Shown here: positions 16,912 through 24,833 of the stretch, piece after piece | How the letters are laid out: every line of letters starts with the position of its first letter | How positions within the stretch are numbered: position 1 is the stretch's first letter | NCBI GenBank assembly: GCA_943371245.1 | Contig: CALRTY020000011.1 | Coordinates: 1 to 64,000 of the forward strand | Direction: 5' to 3' | Length of the DNA stretch: 64,000 nucleotides | From: UBA5018 sp947463165 | GTDB taxonomy: Bacteria; Cyanobacteriota; Cyanobacteriia; PCC-6307; Cyanobiaceae | Made by a program: the position numbers and the translations under genes | Notes under the pieces: generated by a model | What the model was told of the DNA's origin: nothing | Database searches by the model: none | Seen by the model: only the letters and a program-made list of their open reading frames with translations

Positions 16912-16955
16912 ATGGCCCTGATCACAGAAGACCATCTGGAGCAGCAGTGCCTTGA
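16912..16955 (+). repeat. hsdR start segment, copy 3 (in hsdR itself)
   Basis: The first 44 bases of hsdR are the reference copy for the two upstream repeats. The bases before it (GGTCTCCTCCC) hold no Shine-Dalgarno sequence, unlike copies 1 and 2. Confidence 0.95.
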
Positions 16956-19900
16956 GTGGTTCAAGGAACTGGGCTATCGCCATGTCTTTGCCCCTGATCT
17001 TGATCGCGATGGCCCTACGCCCGAACGCAGCGACTACAGGAAAGTCATCCTCACGGGTCGCCTGCGTTCAGCACTCCAGCGCCTGAACCCGGGCGTTCCA
17101 GCGAGCAGCATCGAATCAGCGGTGCTCCAACTGGCGAATCCCAATGTGCCTGGGTTGCTGGCCTCCAACCGCAACTTCCACCGCTGGATGACCCAGGGAT
17201 TGCCCATCACCTATATGGAGGGGAACCAGCAGGTGGGGATCCGCCTCAAGGTGATCGGCTTCGACAACTCCGCTGCCAACGATTGGTTGGTGGTGAACCA
17301 GTTGGCGATCCAGGGCACTAAACACAACCGCCGCCCTGATCTGGTGGTCTATGTGAACGGTTTGCCGCTGGCGGTGATCGAACTGAAGAACCCCGCCGAT
17401 GAGAAGGCTGGCATCTGGGCGGCATTCAATCAACTTCAAACCTATAAGCAAGACATTCCAGATCTGTTCACGGCCAATGTGCTGCTGGTGATCAGCGATG
17501 GCATCCAGGCAAGGTTGGGCTCCTTGAGTGCTGATCGGGAACGGTTCCAGCGCTGGCGCACGATCGAAGGTGTCAACAACGAAATTGATCCGCTGGGTGC
17601 TCACCGTGACCTGGAGACCCTGGTGCGGGGCATTTTCGATAAGGGGCGTCTGCTGGAGTTCGTTCGTCGTTTTTGCCTGTTTGAGGAAGACGGGCAGATC
17701 ATCAAAAAAATCGCTGCCTACCACCAGTTCCACGCCGTCAGAGAAGCAGTTGAGCGGGTGGTGGCAGCAAGCAGACCTGATGGCGATAAAAAAGGTGGCG
17801 TGGTTTGGCATACCCAGGGCGCTGGCAAGAGCATCGAGATGGCCTGTCTATCGGGCAAGTTGCTCAGCGATCCACGCCTGGAAAATCCCACCCTGGTGAT
17901 TGTCACCGACCGCCAAGACCTGGACGGGCAACTGTTCGGGGTCTTTGCTGGAGCGGGTGATCTATTGGGTGAATCCCCCAAGCAGGCAAACTCCAGACAA
18001 GAACTGCGGGATCTGCTTGGCAACCGCCCCAGCGGTGGCATCATCTTTACCACCATTCAGAAGTTCGCTACCGAAGTAGGGGAAGACCAGTTCCCTGCCC
18101 TGAGCGAGCGCTACAACATCGTGGTGATCTGCGATGAAGCGCATCGCAGCCAATACGGCTTCAAGGGGCGCTTCGACACCAAGACAGGGGAGATCAAATA
18201 CGGGTTGGCAAAGGCGCTCAGAGATGCTCTACCCCAGGCCACCTTTCTTGCTTTCACGGGAACGCCAATCTCCCAAGACGACCGTGATACCCAGGCGGTG
18301 TTTGGGCACTATATCTCCATCTACGACATTCAACAGGCAGTGGAAGATGGCGCCACGGTGCCGATCTACTACGAATCCCGCCTGGCCAAACTGGCGCTCA
18401 AGCAACCACTACTGCCCCAGGTGGATGAGCGGGTGGATGAGCTCTTCTCAGAGGAAGATGACATCCCCGCCGCCGAAAGGGCAAAGAGCAGGTGGGCAGC
18501 ATTGGAAGCACTGGTGGGCGCTGAACCACGCCTAATCGAAGTAGCAGCGGATTTGATCGCCCATTTTGAGCAAAGGTCCCGCAGCCAACCAGGCAAAGCG
18601 ATGCTGGTGGCGATGAGCCGCGATATCTGTGCTCGCCTTTACGACGCGATCGTTGCCCTGCGCCCTGACTGGCACGATGACGACCCGAAGAAAGGTGCCA
18701 TCAAGGTGGTGATCACGGCAACAGCCTCAGACCAGGAGTACCTCCAACCCCACCACACCACCAAGCAGCAAAAGAAGGATCTGGAGAAGCGGTTCAAGGA
18801 TCCTGCCGATCCGCTCAAGGTTGTGATCGTTAGGGATATGTGGTTAACAGGGTTTGATGCCCCCTGCCTAGCCACGATGTATGTGGATAAACCAATGAAA
18901 GGGGCGAACCTGGCCCAGGCGATCGCCCGGCTGAACAGGGTGTTCAAGGATAAACCAGGCGGTCTGGTGGTGGATTACATCGGCATCGCTCCCCAACTCA
19001 AAGAAGCCCTGGCCACCTATACCGCTGCCAAGGGCAAGGGTGCTCCCACCATCGATACCAGGGAGGCGCTCCGGATTCTCAAGGAGAAACTGCAGGTTGC
19101 CCGTGATCTGCTCCACCCTATTGATTGGAGTGGATTCAAGGATTCTAGTCAGGCACTGGCCCTGTTGCCCAACTGCCTCGATCACATCCTGGCGATGCCC
19201 GATGGCAAAAAGCGGTATTGCGATACCGTGCTGGCGATGACCAAAGCATTTGCCCTATGCGGAACGCTTGATGAGGCGATGGCACTTGATCCAGAGGTGG
19301 CTTTTCTTCAGGCAATCCGAGCACCGCTAGTTAAGGGTGATGGAGTGGGCGGCGATGGCGGTGCCCCTAAAAATGTAGATTTTGAGTTGCGCCAATTGCT
19401 ATCTGAGTCACTGGTGGCAACTGGAATCACTGATATCTTCCAGGTGGCGGGTCTACAAAAACCAGACATCGGCATCCTCTCGGATCAGTTCCTGGCGGAG
19501 GTGAGCAAAATCCCCCAGAAGAACCTGGCGGTGGAACTGCTGCAACGCCTGCTAAGGGATGAAGTTAAAACCCGCTTCAATACAAATGTGGTGAAGCAGA
19601 GGCGATTCAGTGAACTGCTCCAGGCCTCGCTCACCAAATATGCCAACCGATCGATCGAGGCGGCCCAGGTGATTGAGGAACTGATTGCAATGGCAAAGCA
19701 GTTCCGTGATCAAGTAGAAAAGGTGGAGGCGATGGGTTTGTCTGCTGCTGAAGTTGCCTTCTATGACGCCCTGGCAAATAACCGGTCAGCTCAAGAGCTC
19801 ATGGGCGATCAGGTGCTTACCCAAATGGCGCGGGAACTGGCGGCAAAACTCAGAAATAATTTGAGTATCGATTGGCAATACAAGGAAAATGTGCGGGCAA

Positions 19901-20079
19901 GGTTGCGAACAATGATCAAGGCCCTGCTCAGGCGCTACAAATATCCGCCCGACCAGGAGGCGGTGGCAATTGATTTGGTGCTACAGCAAACGGAAATGAT
20001 CGCAGAGGAGTGGTCGAGACAGAATCTTGGCGAGAAGATTGCAGTAGCGGTCGCAGACACACTTGCGAAGCAATTCTGA
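16912..20079 (+). CDS. hsdR: Type I restriction-modification system, endonuclease/translocase subunit
   Basis: The 1055-residue motor and nuclease of the restriction complex. An N-terminal PD-(D/E)xK nuclease is seen at about 140-160 (PDLVVYVNGLPLAVIELKNP). The SF2 helicase core has Walker A HTQGAGKS (about 299-306) and a DEAH box DEAHRSQYG (about 408-416). A helicase-type motif VIVRDMWLTGFDAPCL is followed by QAIARLNRVF. The C-terminal helical region is of the usual length. Together with hsdM and hsdS this is a complete set, although 2 kb of toxin-type genes separate hsdS from hsdR and hsdR has no visible ribosome-binding sequence. Confidence 0.96.
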   Translation: MALITEDHLEQQCLEWFKELGYRHVFAPDLDRDGPTPERSDYRKVILTGRLRSALQRLNPGVPASSIESAVLQLANPNVPGLLASNRNFHRWMTQGLPITYMEGNQQVGIRLKVIGFDNSAANDWLVVNQLAIQGTKHNRRPDLVVYVNGLPLAVIELKNPADEKAGIWAAFNQLQTYKQDIPDLFTANVLLVISDGIQARLGSLSADRERFQRWRTIEGVNNEIDPLGAHRDLETLVRGIFDKGRLLEFVRRFCLFEEDGQIIKKIAAYHQFHAVREAVERVVAASRPDGDKKGGVVWHTQGAGKSIEMACLSGKLLSDPRLENPTLVIVTDRQDLDGQLFGVFAGAGDLLGESPKQANSRQELRDLLGNRPSGGIIFTTIQKFATEVGEDQFPALSERYNIVVICDEAHRSQYGFKGRFDTKTGEIKYGLAKALRDALPQATFLAFTGTPISQDDRDTQAVFGHYISIYDIQQAVEDGATVPIYYESRLAKLALKQPLLPQVDERVDELFSEEDDIPAAERAKSRWAALEALVGAEPRLIEVAADLIAHFEQRSRSQPGKAMLVAMSRDICARLYDAIVALRPDWHDDDPKKGAIKVVITATASDQEYLQPHHTTKQQKKDLEKRFKDPADPLKVVIVRDMWLTGFDAPCLATMYVDKPMKGANLAQAIARLNRVFKDKPGGLVVDYIGIAPQLKEALATYTAAKGKGAPTIDTREALRILKEKLQVARDLLHPIDWSGFKDSSQALALLPNCLDHILAMPDGKKRYCDTVLAMTKAFALCGTLDEAMALDPEVAFLQAIRAPLVKGDGVGGDGGAPKNVDFELRQLLSESLVATGITDIFQVAGLQKPDIGILSDQFLAEVSKIPQKNLAVELLQRLLRDEVKTRFNTNVVKQRRFSELLQASLTKYANRSIEAAQVIEELIAMAKQFRDQVEKVEAMGLSAAEVAFYDALANNRSAQELMGDQVLTQMARELAAKLRNNLSIDWQYKENVRARLRTMIKALLRRYKYPPDQEAVAIDLVLQQTEMIAEEWSRQNLGEKIAVAVADTLAKQF

Positions 20080-20124
20080 CTACTAAAGACCGGCTAGCGC
20101 AATCCCCGCAGGGGCCGGCCCCCT

Positions 20125-20412
20125 TCAGGCGGATGGGCCCTGCTTGGGGCGACGACCTCCGACCATCATCGCCACACCAGAGACGGCAATAAACACCGTG
20201 AGCACACCGAGGACCGTTGAATAATATGGCTGCAGATTTAGCAGGCCAAAGTTGCCGGTGTGCAACCTGAGCAACCAGGAAACTTCTATATCGGCTGATT
20301 CCAAGGCGCCATAGAGGGATCCCGAAAGGGAGGTTAATACTAGTGGAATTGCTGCGATCGGCACCAGGGAGCGGTGCAGTTTTCTGGGCAGATGTTTTGT
20401 GCTGGCCATCAC
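20125..20412 (-). CDS. Small PepSY-associated-type membrane protein
   Basis: A 95-residue protein with two hydrophobic helices: about 17-36 (LVPIAAIPLVLTSLSGSLYG) and about 65-85 (VLGVLTVFIAVSGVAMM). Between them is LLRLHTGNFGLLNLQPYYST. The HTG motif followed by a second helix resembles PepSY-associated TM proteins of cyanobacteria, which may bind metal or haem; that is inference. It is translationally coupled (4-bp overlap) to the DUF3721 gene upstream, so the pair forms an operon. Confidence 0.7.
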   Translation of the reverse strand: MMASTKHLPRKLHRSLVPIAAIPLVLTSLSGSLYGALESADIEVSWLLRLHTGNFGLLNLQPYYSTVLGVLTVFIAVSGVAMMVGGRRPKQGPSA

Positions 20413-20636
20413 TGTGATTTTTGGAGTGCTTCGTGCAGGGCCCGTTCAGACGAACAGGGCATGTACATATCATCCATTTTAAACGTACCCTCACATTTCA
20501 GCTCGGCAGCGCGCTTGGCAGCGGCCGCTTGGGTTGCATACATGCCGTTCATATGGGCTTTGGCGTCAATCGGAGCTGGCGCCAGGGAGCCAAGGCCAAG
20601 GCAGATGATCCATAGACCCGGGCGGTAAATAGTCAT
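20409..20636 (-). CDS. Secreted DUF3721 protein
   Basis: A 75-residue product with an N-terminal signal peptide (hydrophobic stretch WIICLGLGSLAPAPIDA). The mature part is the DUF3721 domain: MYATQAAAAKRAAELKCEGT, then FKMDDMYMPCSSERALHEAL. Two Cys residues could form a disulfide in the periplasm or bind metal. DUF3721 is a mainly cyanobacterial family of unknown function. It heads a two-gene unit with the PepSY-type membrane protein. Confidence 0.82.
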   Translation of the reverse strand: MTIYRPGLWIICLGLGSLAPAPIDAKAHMNGMYATQAAAAKRAAELKCEGTFKMDDMYMPCSSERALHEALQKSQ

Positions 20637-20678
20637 TCACTTAAGCGCAGAGGGGTAATCGGCTGGTAGCTAGCCTAG

Positions 20679-21437
20679 TTAGAATAGGGCATCGTAATTG
20701 AAGTACTGCGGCTTGTTCAGGCCATCATGCTGGAGCAGCTGGCGAATGCGAATTATCTCCTGGCGCTGGGCCAAGATGATATTCCTGGCAAGACGCAAGA
20801 TTGTGGGATTAGTGCTTTTTACCAGGGCATCGCGGGCCATGGTCAAGGCGCCGCCATGATGTTGGAGCATGCTCTCTAGAAACCAAGTTATCCGGTTGCT
20901 TTTGCTGGGCAGCGACTGCATCATTCGCATCCCAGCAATTTGATCGGGGCTCATCCGAGTAAGGGCTTCGATCGAATTGGGGTCGCCCCCTGGCAAATAG
21001 GCAACTGGGTAGACGGGCGCCTCGGGATACCAGGCCTTGCGCCACTGGCCCATCGCCTTGATTTCCTGCGCTTGGTCCCGCCAGATTTGCTTGGCGAGCG
21101 AGCCAACTCCTGGCACGCCTATGTCAAAAACGAATTCACTCATCGCCAGGGCACCCCTGTGGTGCTCCACCATGGCGTCGATAAAGCGCAGCTCGTAGCT
21201 CTGGCCAGCCGGGCCGATGGCCTGGCCGTGACTGCCATGTTGGTGGGTGCCATGCTGTTGCGCTGCTGGCGGAGCCGCGGCCGGCGGATTGCCCTGGGGC
21301 AGCTGCTGCTGCATGTGATGCATGTGATCCATGCCAGCCATGGCTGGCTCTTGGGCTGCCCTGGAGAGCGCTGGCAGGGAAACCAGGGCCGAAGCGAGGA
21401 GCAGGGTGAGGCGGCGCATGCCAGCTATGCGGTTCAT
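20679..21437 (-). CDS. Exported DUF305 protein
   Basis: A 252-residue protein starting at ATG 21437 (or 21419), with a signal peptide (RRLTLLLASALVSLPALSRA). A Met/His-rich segment follows (AMAGMDHMHHMQQQ, HGTHQHGSHG) that could bind copper. The DUF305 domain has two HHxGA motifs: DAMVEHHRGALAMSEF and SMLQHHGGALTMARDA. DUF305 proteins are ferritin-like-fold proteins often linked to metal handling. The longer frame upstream of 21437 runs through a perfect hairpin and is not used. The neighbourhood (DUF3721, PepSY-type) fits an envelope metal or stress role, which is inference. Confidence 0.88.
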   Translation of the reverse strand: MNRIAGMRRLTLLLASALVSLPALSRAAQEPAMAGMDHMHHMQQQLPQGNPPAAAPPAAQQHGTHQHGSHGQAIGPAGQSYELRFIDAMVEHHRGALAMSEFVFDIGVPGVGSLAKQIWRDQAQEIKAMGQWRKAWYPEAPVYPVAYLPGGDPNSIEALTRMSPDQIAGMRMMQSLPSKSNRITWFLESMLQHHGGALTMARDALVKSTNPTILRLARNIILAQRQEIIRIRQLLQHDGLNKPQYFNYDALF

Positions 21438-21438
21438 C

Positions 21439-21479
21439 CAACCAGTTAAGCCTCCAGCGAGTGGAGGCTTAACTGGTTG
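21439..21479. repeat. Perfect 18-bp inverted repeat abutting the DUF305 start
   Basis: CAACCAGTTAAGCCTCCA (21439-21456) is mirrored exactly by 21462-21479 around a 5-base loop GCGAG. It lies one base before the ATG at 21437 in the direction of transcription. Such a hairpin in the transcript would bury the start region, and no T-run follows it. Confidence 0.85.
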
Positions 21480-21605
21480 TCGCGCTCTCCCCTGGCCGCA
21501 AGAGCTGCGAGCTGAAGACCGGCGCCGGCTGGAAGCTGAAATGGCGGCAATTCTGAGCAACCGGCAGTCCTGTTCTGGTGCCAACTGGGCGCCCGACTAG
21601 GCAAA

Positions 21606-21692
21606 GTCTGGACAATCCGAGCCACTGCCAATCGAGCCCTGATGCCATAAATGTTATCGCGTGGCTGGAAGGCCGCAATAGCTATTTTCTAG
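21606..21692. repeat. Dispersed structured repeat, diverged copy A
   Basis: Shares with the copies at 25805 and 26454 the ordered blocks TCTGGA, CCGAGCCA, TCGAGCCCTGATGCC, TAAATGTT and a TTTTCTAGA end. It is the most diverged copy, and its inner stems are weak. Confidence 0.6.
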
Positions 21693-21735
21693 AATATCTT
21701 TACGGGGCAAACGGCAACTAATTGAATTGCGGCGC

Positions 21736-21882
21736 TTATTTGCTGGTTCCCCTGGGCAGCCAATGGGGGCAGATTTCGATTAGGTGCCAGGAGGAGAGCA
21801 GGATTGTGCCCCAGAGGTGGCAGAAGGGGTTGCCGGTTTCGCAACCAGATGAGTGACTACAGCTGGCGCATTTGCTATGCAT
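21736..21882 (-). CDS. Tiny Cys/His-rich protein
   Basis: A 48-residue frame from ATG 21882: after MHSK it reads CASCSHSSGCETGNPFCHLW, then a hydrophobic turn, EICPHW and a short basic tail. The ordered C-x2-C-x-H ... C-H ... C-x-H-W pattern suggests a metal-binding knuckle. It resembles the next protein upstream (both have C-x2-C-x-H and end C-x-H-W), so the two may be diverged relatives. A longer frame from 21924 adds 14 residues. No function can be named. Confidence 0.5.
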   Translation of the reverse strand: MHSKCASCSHSSGCETGNPFCHLWGTILLSSWHLIEICPHWLPRGTSK

Positions 21883-21984
21883 CCCCGGCAGGCAGTTGCC
21901 ACGTAATGAAACGAAGCGTAACACAAGCTTGCGTTTTGTTGCGGCCAGTCCGTAGTAGTCGCCGCTGGCCGCCGCCGCCGGCCG

Positions 21985-22170
21985 CTAAGGGTTGGCCAGG
22001 GGCGGCCGGGCGCTCCAGTGGCGGCAGCGCCTGGTGAGCAGGGTGACGCAAGAGCGGGAAACCTCGTAGCTGAAGTGCCGGCAGGTGATGCACACCCTGG
22101 CGGAGCGGGACGGCCGCAGCACGGCGTGATCGAGATAGGCCCACTCCTCCGGCTCACCAACGGCAGTCAT
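21985..22170 (-). CDS. Small protein with CxxCxHF ... CxHW motif
   Basis: A 61-residue frame from ATG 22170. After an acidic start (MTAVGEPEEWAYLDHAVL) comes VCITCRHFSYEVSRSCVTLL, then TRRCRHW, i.e. C-x2-C-x-H-F and C-x-H-W. This looks like a short form of small Cys-rich proteins I associate with picocyanobacteria, apparently missing part of the middle. A palindrome that could be an operator lies just upstream. The function is unknown. Confidence 0.5.
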   Translation of the reverse strand: MTAVGEPEEWAYLDHAVLRPSRSARVCITCRHFSYEVSRSCVTLLTRRCRHWSARPPLANP

Positions 22171-22176
22171 CAGCTC

Positions 22177-22196
22177 AGTACGAGTATATATGTACT
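22177..22196. promoter_or_regulatory. Palindrome AGTAC-N10-GTACT, possible operator
   Basis: AGTAC (22177-22181) and GTACT (22192-22196) flank an AT-rich core GAGTATATAT, 7 bp upstream of the ATG at 22170 on the minus strand. The half-sites resemble cyanobacterial LexA-type GTAC halves, but the spacing is wider than described for LexA, so the binding protein is unknown. Confidence 0.35.
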
Positions 22197-22476
22197 ATCA
22201 GGGTGGGCGGTTGTTGTCAAGCGGGTTCTGGGTGCGGGCGGGGCGTCCCTTGGCTGGGTAGCAAAATTGTTGAGTATCGAGGCAAAAGCGGTGCTGCAGC
22301 GGTAGAGGGCTGTAGCGTCGTGATGCTTTCTACCTATGCTCCTTCCCCGATAGCCCTGGGTCCATAGCCATCTCAACTGGGCCATGTGTTCAGAAAAATT
22401 GGCAAATCCAGGGGTGGTGGGCATGGGTAAAATTACCCGGCCGTTCCGACCTCACAAACTGCACATGTTTTCAATC

Positions 22477-24570
22477 ATGAAGCGCAATTGGCTGGGTCTC
22501 GCCTTGGCAAGTGCACTGCTATGCGGGGGCAATGCCCTGGCGGCGGGCGGCGGCAGCATTGTGACGGCCGACCCCTCTAAGCATTTTGACCCCAAGGGCA
22601 AGCCGCCATCCAAGTTCACGCTTGAATTGCAGAATGGCCTGCGAAAATCTTTGCCGTTCGATGATAAACGTGATTTTGATGAGGCCCGCAGGGGATTCAT
22701 TGCAGCGCCAAAATTTAAGCGGATTATGGCCGATGCCGGCAACGTAGCCTGGGATATGGGTAGTTATGATTTTCTGCTGGAACCAGGCAAAAATTTCGAC
22801 ACCATTAACCCATCACTGCAACGGCAGGCCATTTTGAACATGGCCTATGGCCTCTATGAAGTAGTGCCGGGCAAAATTTATCAAGTTAGGGGCTTCGATC
22901 TGGCAAATATCAGTTTTATCAAGGGTGACACCGGCTGGATTGTCTTTGATCCGCTCACCAGCAAGGAAACTGCCAGGGCCGCCCTCAGCTTTATTAACGA
23001 AAAACTGGGCAAGCGTCCGGTGGTGGCGGTGGTCTTTTCCCACTCCCATGCCGATCACTTCGGTGGGGTTAGAGGCGTAGTAGATGAAGCCGACGTTAAA
23101 AGCGGCAAGGTGCCGATCATCGCCCCTGGCGGATTTATGGAACATGCCATCGCCGAGAATGTCTATGCCGGCAACGCCATGAACCGGCGCATGTTCTTCC
23201 AATACGGGATACTGCTACCCCGCAGCCCCTACGGCCATGTGGATCAGTCGATCGGCAAAAACACCGCTTCTGGCAATCTGGGCTTGATTGAGCCCACTCG
23301 TTACATCAATAAAGACTACGAACTGCTCACAATTGACGGCGTAAAAATGGAGTTTCAGAATACTCCTGGCACCGAAGCGCCTTCGGAGATGAATACCTAC
23401 TTCCCAGACCTCAAGGCATTCTGGGCGGCTGAGAATATCACCGGCACCATCCACAATATCTACACCTTGCGTGGGGCACTTGTGCGCGACGCCCTGGCCT
23501 GGTCCAAGTATATCAACGCCGCACTATATCGCTATGGCACGGAAGCCGAGTATATGTTCGCCTCCCACAGCTGGCCGCGTTTCGGCAACGATCGCGTCCA
23601 AGAGGTAATGCGTACCCAGCGCGACACTTATGCATATTTAAACAATCATGTGTTGCACCTGGCCAACCAGGGCGTGACGATCAACGAGATCCACAACGTA
23701 TTTGAAACGCCAAAGAGTCTGCAGAATCAATGGGCCGCCCACAGCTACCACGGCTCGGAAGAGCACAATAGCCGCGCAGTGCTGAATCGCTATCTGGGCT
23801 ACTGGGATGGCAATCCCGCAACACTTATTCCACTATCGCCGAAGGATTCGGCGCCCTTATACCTAGAAATGATGGGCGGAGCAAGTAAGATTATTGCCAA
23901 GGGGCAGCAACTCTTCGCCAAGGGTGACTATCGCTTGGCCATGGAGATATTGAACAAGTTAATTTACGCTGAGCCGAAAAATGCCAAAGCAAAAGACCTG
24001 CTGGCAGATGTATATGAGCAGATTGGCTATCAAAAAGAAAGCCCCAGCCTGCGCAATAGTTTTCTGGCGGCCGCCTATGAGCTGCGCAACGGTATGCCCG
24101 CTGGGGTGCCACCTAAATCGAGCGGCCCAGACATGATTCGTGGCATGTCTACCGAGCTGTGGCTCAATTCACTTGCCATCAGCATGGACAGCCGCCAGGT
24201 GGCGGGTGCGAAGGCCGTGATCAACCTGGTGACACCCGATAATGGCGAGAAGTTTGTGATAGAGCTAAGTAATTCGGCGCTTACAAATATTAAGGGGCAC
24301 CAGGCAAAGAAGCCGGATCTAACCATTACTCTCAACCGCTCTGACCTGGAGCAAGTAATGTCGGGCAGCTCCAACTTTGAGCAGTTGATCGCCGCAGGTA
24401 AGGCAAAATTTGAAGGCGATCGCAAGCCTTTTGAGCTGCTGCGTGCCGCCCTGGTTAGGTTTACGCCAAACTTTGAATTGTTGCCAGGCACCATGCCGGC
24501 TAAACCTGCAGCACCAGTAGTGAAGGAGCCGTTTGCGGCCGATCAGCCCGCCGATACCACTGGTGGCTGA
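22477..24570 (+). CDS. Type III alkylsulfatase (SDS hydrolase-like), exported
   Basis: A 697-residue metallo-beta-lactamase-fold enzyme of the SdsA/BDS1 group, which hydrolyses alkyl sulfates to alcohol and sulfate. It has a signal peptide (LGLALASALLCGGNALAAGG) and the metal motif FSHSHADHFGG with further metal ligands in GTEAPSEMNTYFP and FASHSWPRFGN. An alkylsulfatase dimerisation domain follows (about 410-560). The C-terminal domain is SCP2-like, with VTPDNGEKFVIELSNSALTN. ATG 22477 is chosen for the signal peptide; ATG 22465 is equally possible. It stands alone in an accessory region. Use of detergent-like or natural sulfate esters as a sulfur source is inference. Confidence 0.93.
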   Translation: MKRNWLGLALASALLCGGNALAAGGGSIVTADPSKHFDPKGKPPSKFTLELQNGLRKSLPFDDKRDFDEARRGFIAAPKFKRIMADAGNVAWDMGSYDFLLEPGKNFDTINPSLQRQAILNMAYGLYEVVPGKIYQVRGFDLANISFIKGDTGWIVFDPLTSKETARAALSFINEKLGKRPVVAVVFSHSHADHFGGVRGVVDEADVKSGKVPIIAPGGFMEHAIAENVYAGNAMNRRMFFQYGILLPRSPYGHVDQSIGKNTASGNLGLIEPTRYINKDYELLTIDGVKMEFQNTPGTEAPSEMNTYFPDLKAFWAAENITGTIHNIYTLRGALVRDALAWSKYINAALYRYGTEAEYMFASHSWPRFGNDRVQEVMRTQRDTYAYLNNHVLHLANQGVTINEIHNVFETPKSLQNQWAAHSYHGSEEHNSRAVLNRYLGYWDGNPATLIPLSPKDSAPLYLEMMGGASKIIAKGQQLFAKGDYRLAMEILNKLIYAEPKNAKAKDLLADVYEQIGYQKESPSLRNSFLAAAYELRNGMPAGVPPKSSGPDMIRGMSTELWLNSLAISMDSRQVAGAKAVINLVTPDNGEKFVIELSNSALTNIKGHQAKKPDLTITLNRSDLEQVMSGSSNFEQLIAAGKAKFEGDRKPFELLRAALVRFTPNFELLPGTMPAKPAAPVVKEPFAADQPADTTGG

Positions 24571-24683
24571 TGCCCAGGGGAGATCAGTTGCAAAACCTGG
24601 TAATATTCAGCTCTAGCCGCAAGCGAGCCAAACCCTTGTCGATTTGCCCGGCTATCCCCTGATCGCCGGAGCAATCGGCTAAA

Positions 24684-24803
24684 ATCTTATTTCATCCACC
24701 CAAATTTTATTTCACTCAGGTTTTATTTCACCCACTCAAGTTTTTCATTCTCTTAAGTTTTCCATTCACTCAATTTCTTCATTCATTCATTCATTCATTC
24801 AAT
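24684..24803. repeat. T-rich degenerate repeats ending in an ATTC microsatellite
   Basis: Four imperfect units of 17-20 bp built on TTTTATTTCACYCACTCAAG lead into an uninterrupted TTC(ATTC)n tract of about five to six units (24778-24802). The tract ends about 30 bp before the likely start of the outer-membrane protein gene. Tetranucleotide tracts of this kind can change length by slippage. Confidence 0.85.
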
Positions 24804-24833
24804 CAAGTAATAGCATTGTTTGATCGCCATCTT

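Noticed and set aside
21438..21584. N-terminal extension of the DUF305 protein
   Set aside because: The extension is Arg/Ser-rich, reads through the perfect hairpin and precedes a proper signal peptide that begins at 21437 or 21419.
22177..22196. LexA box reading of the AGTAC...GTACT palindrome
   Set aside because: The ten-base spacing is wider than the cyanobacterial LexA site I know, so it is recorded only as an unspecified palindrome.
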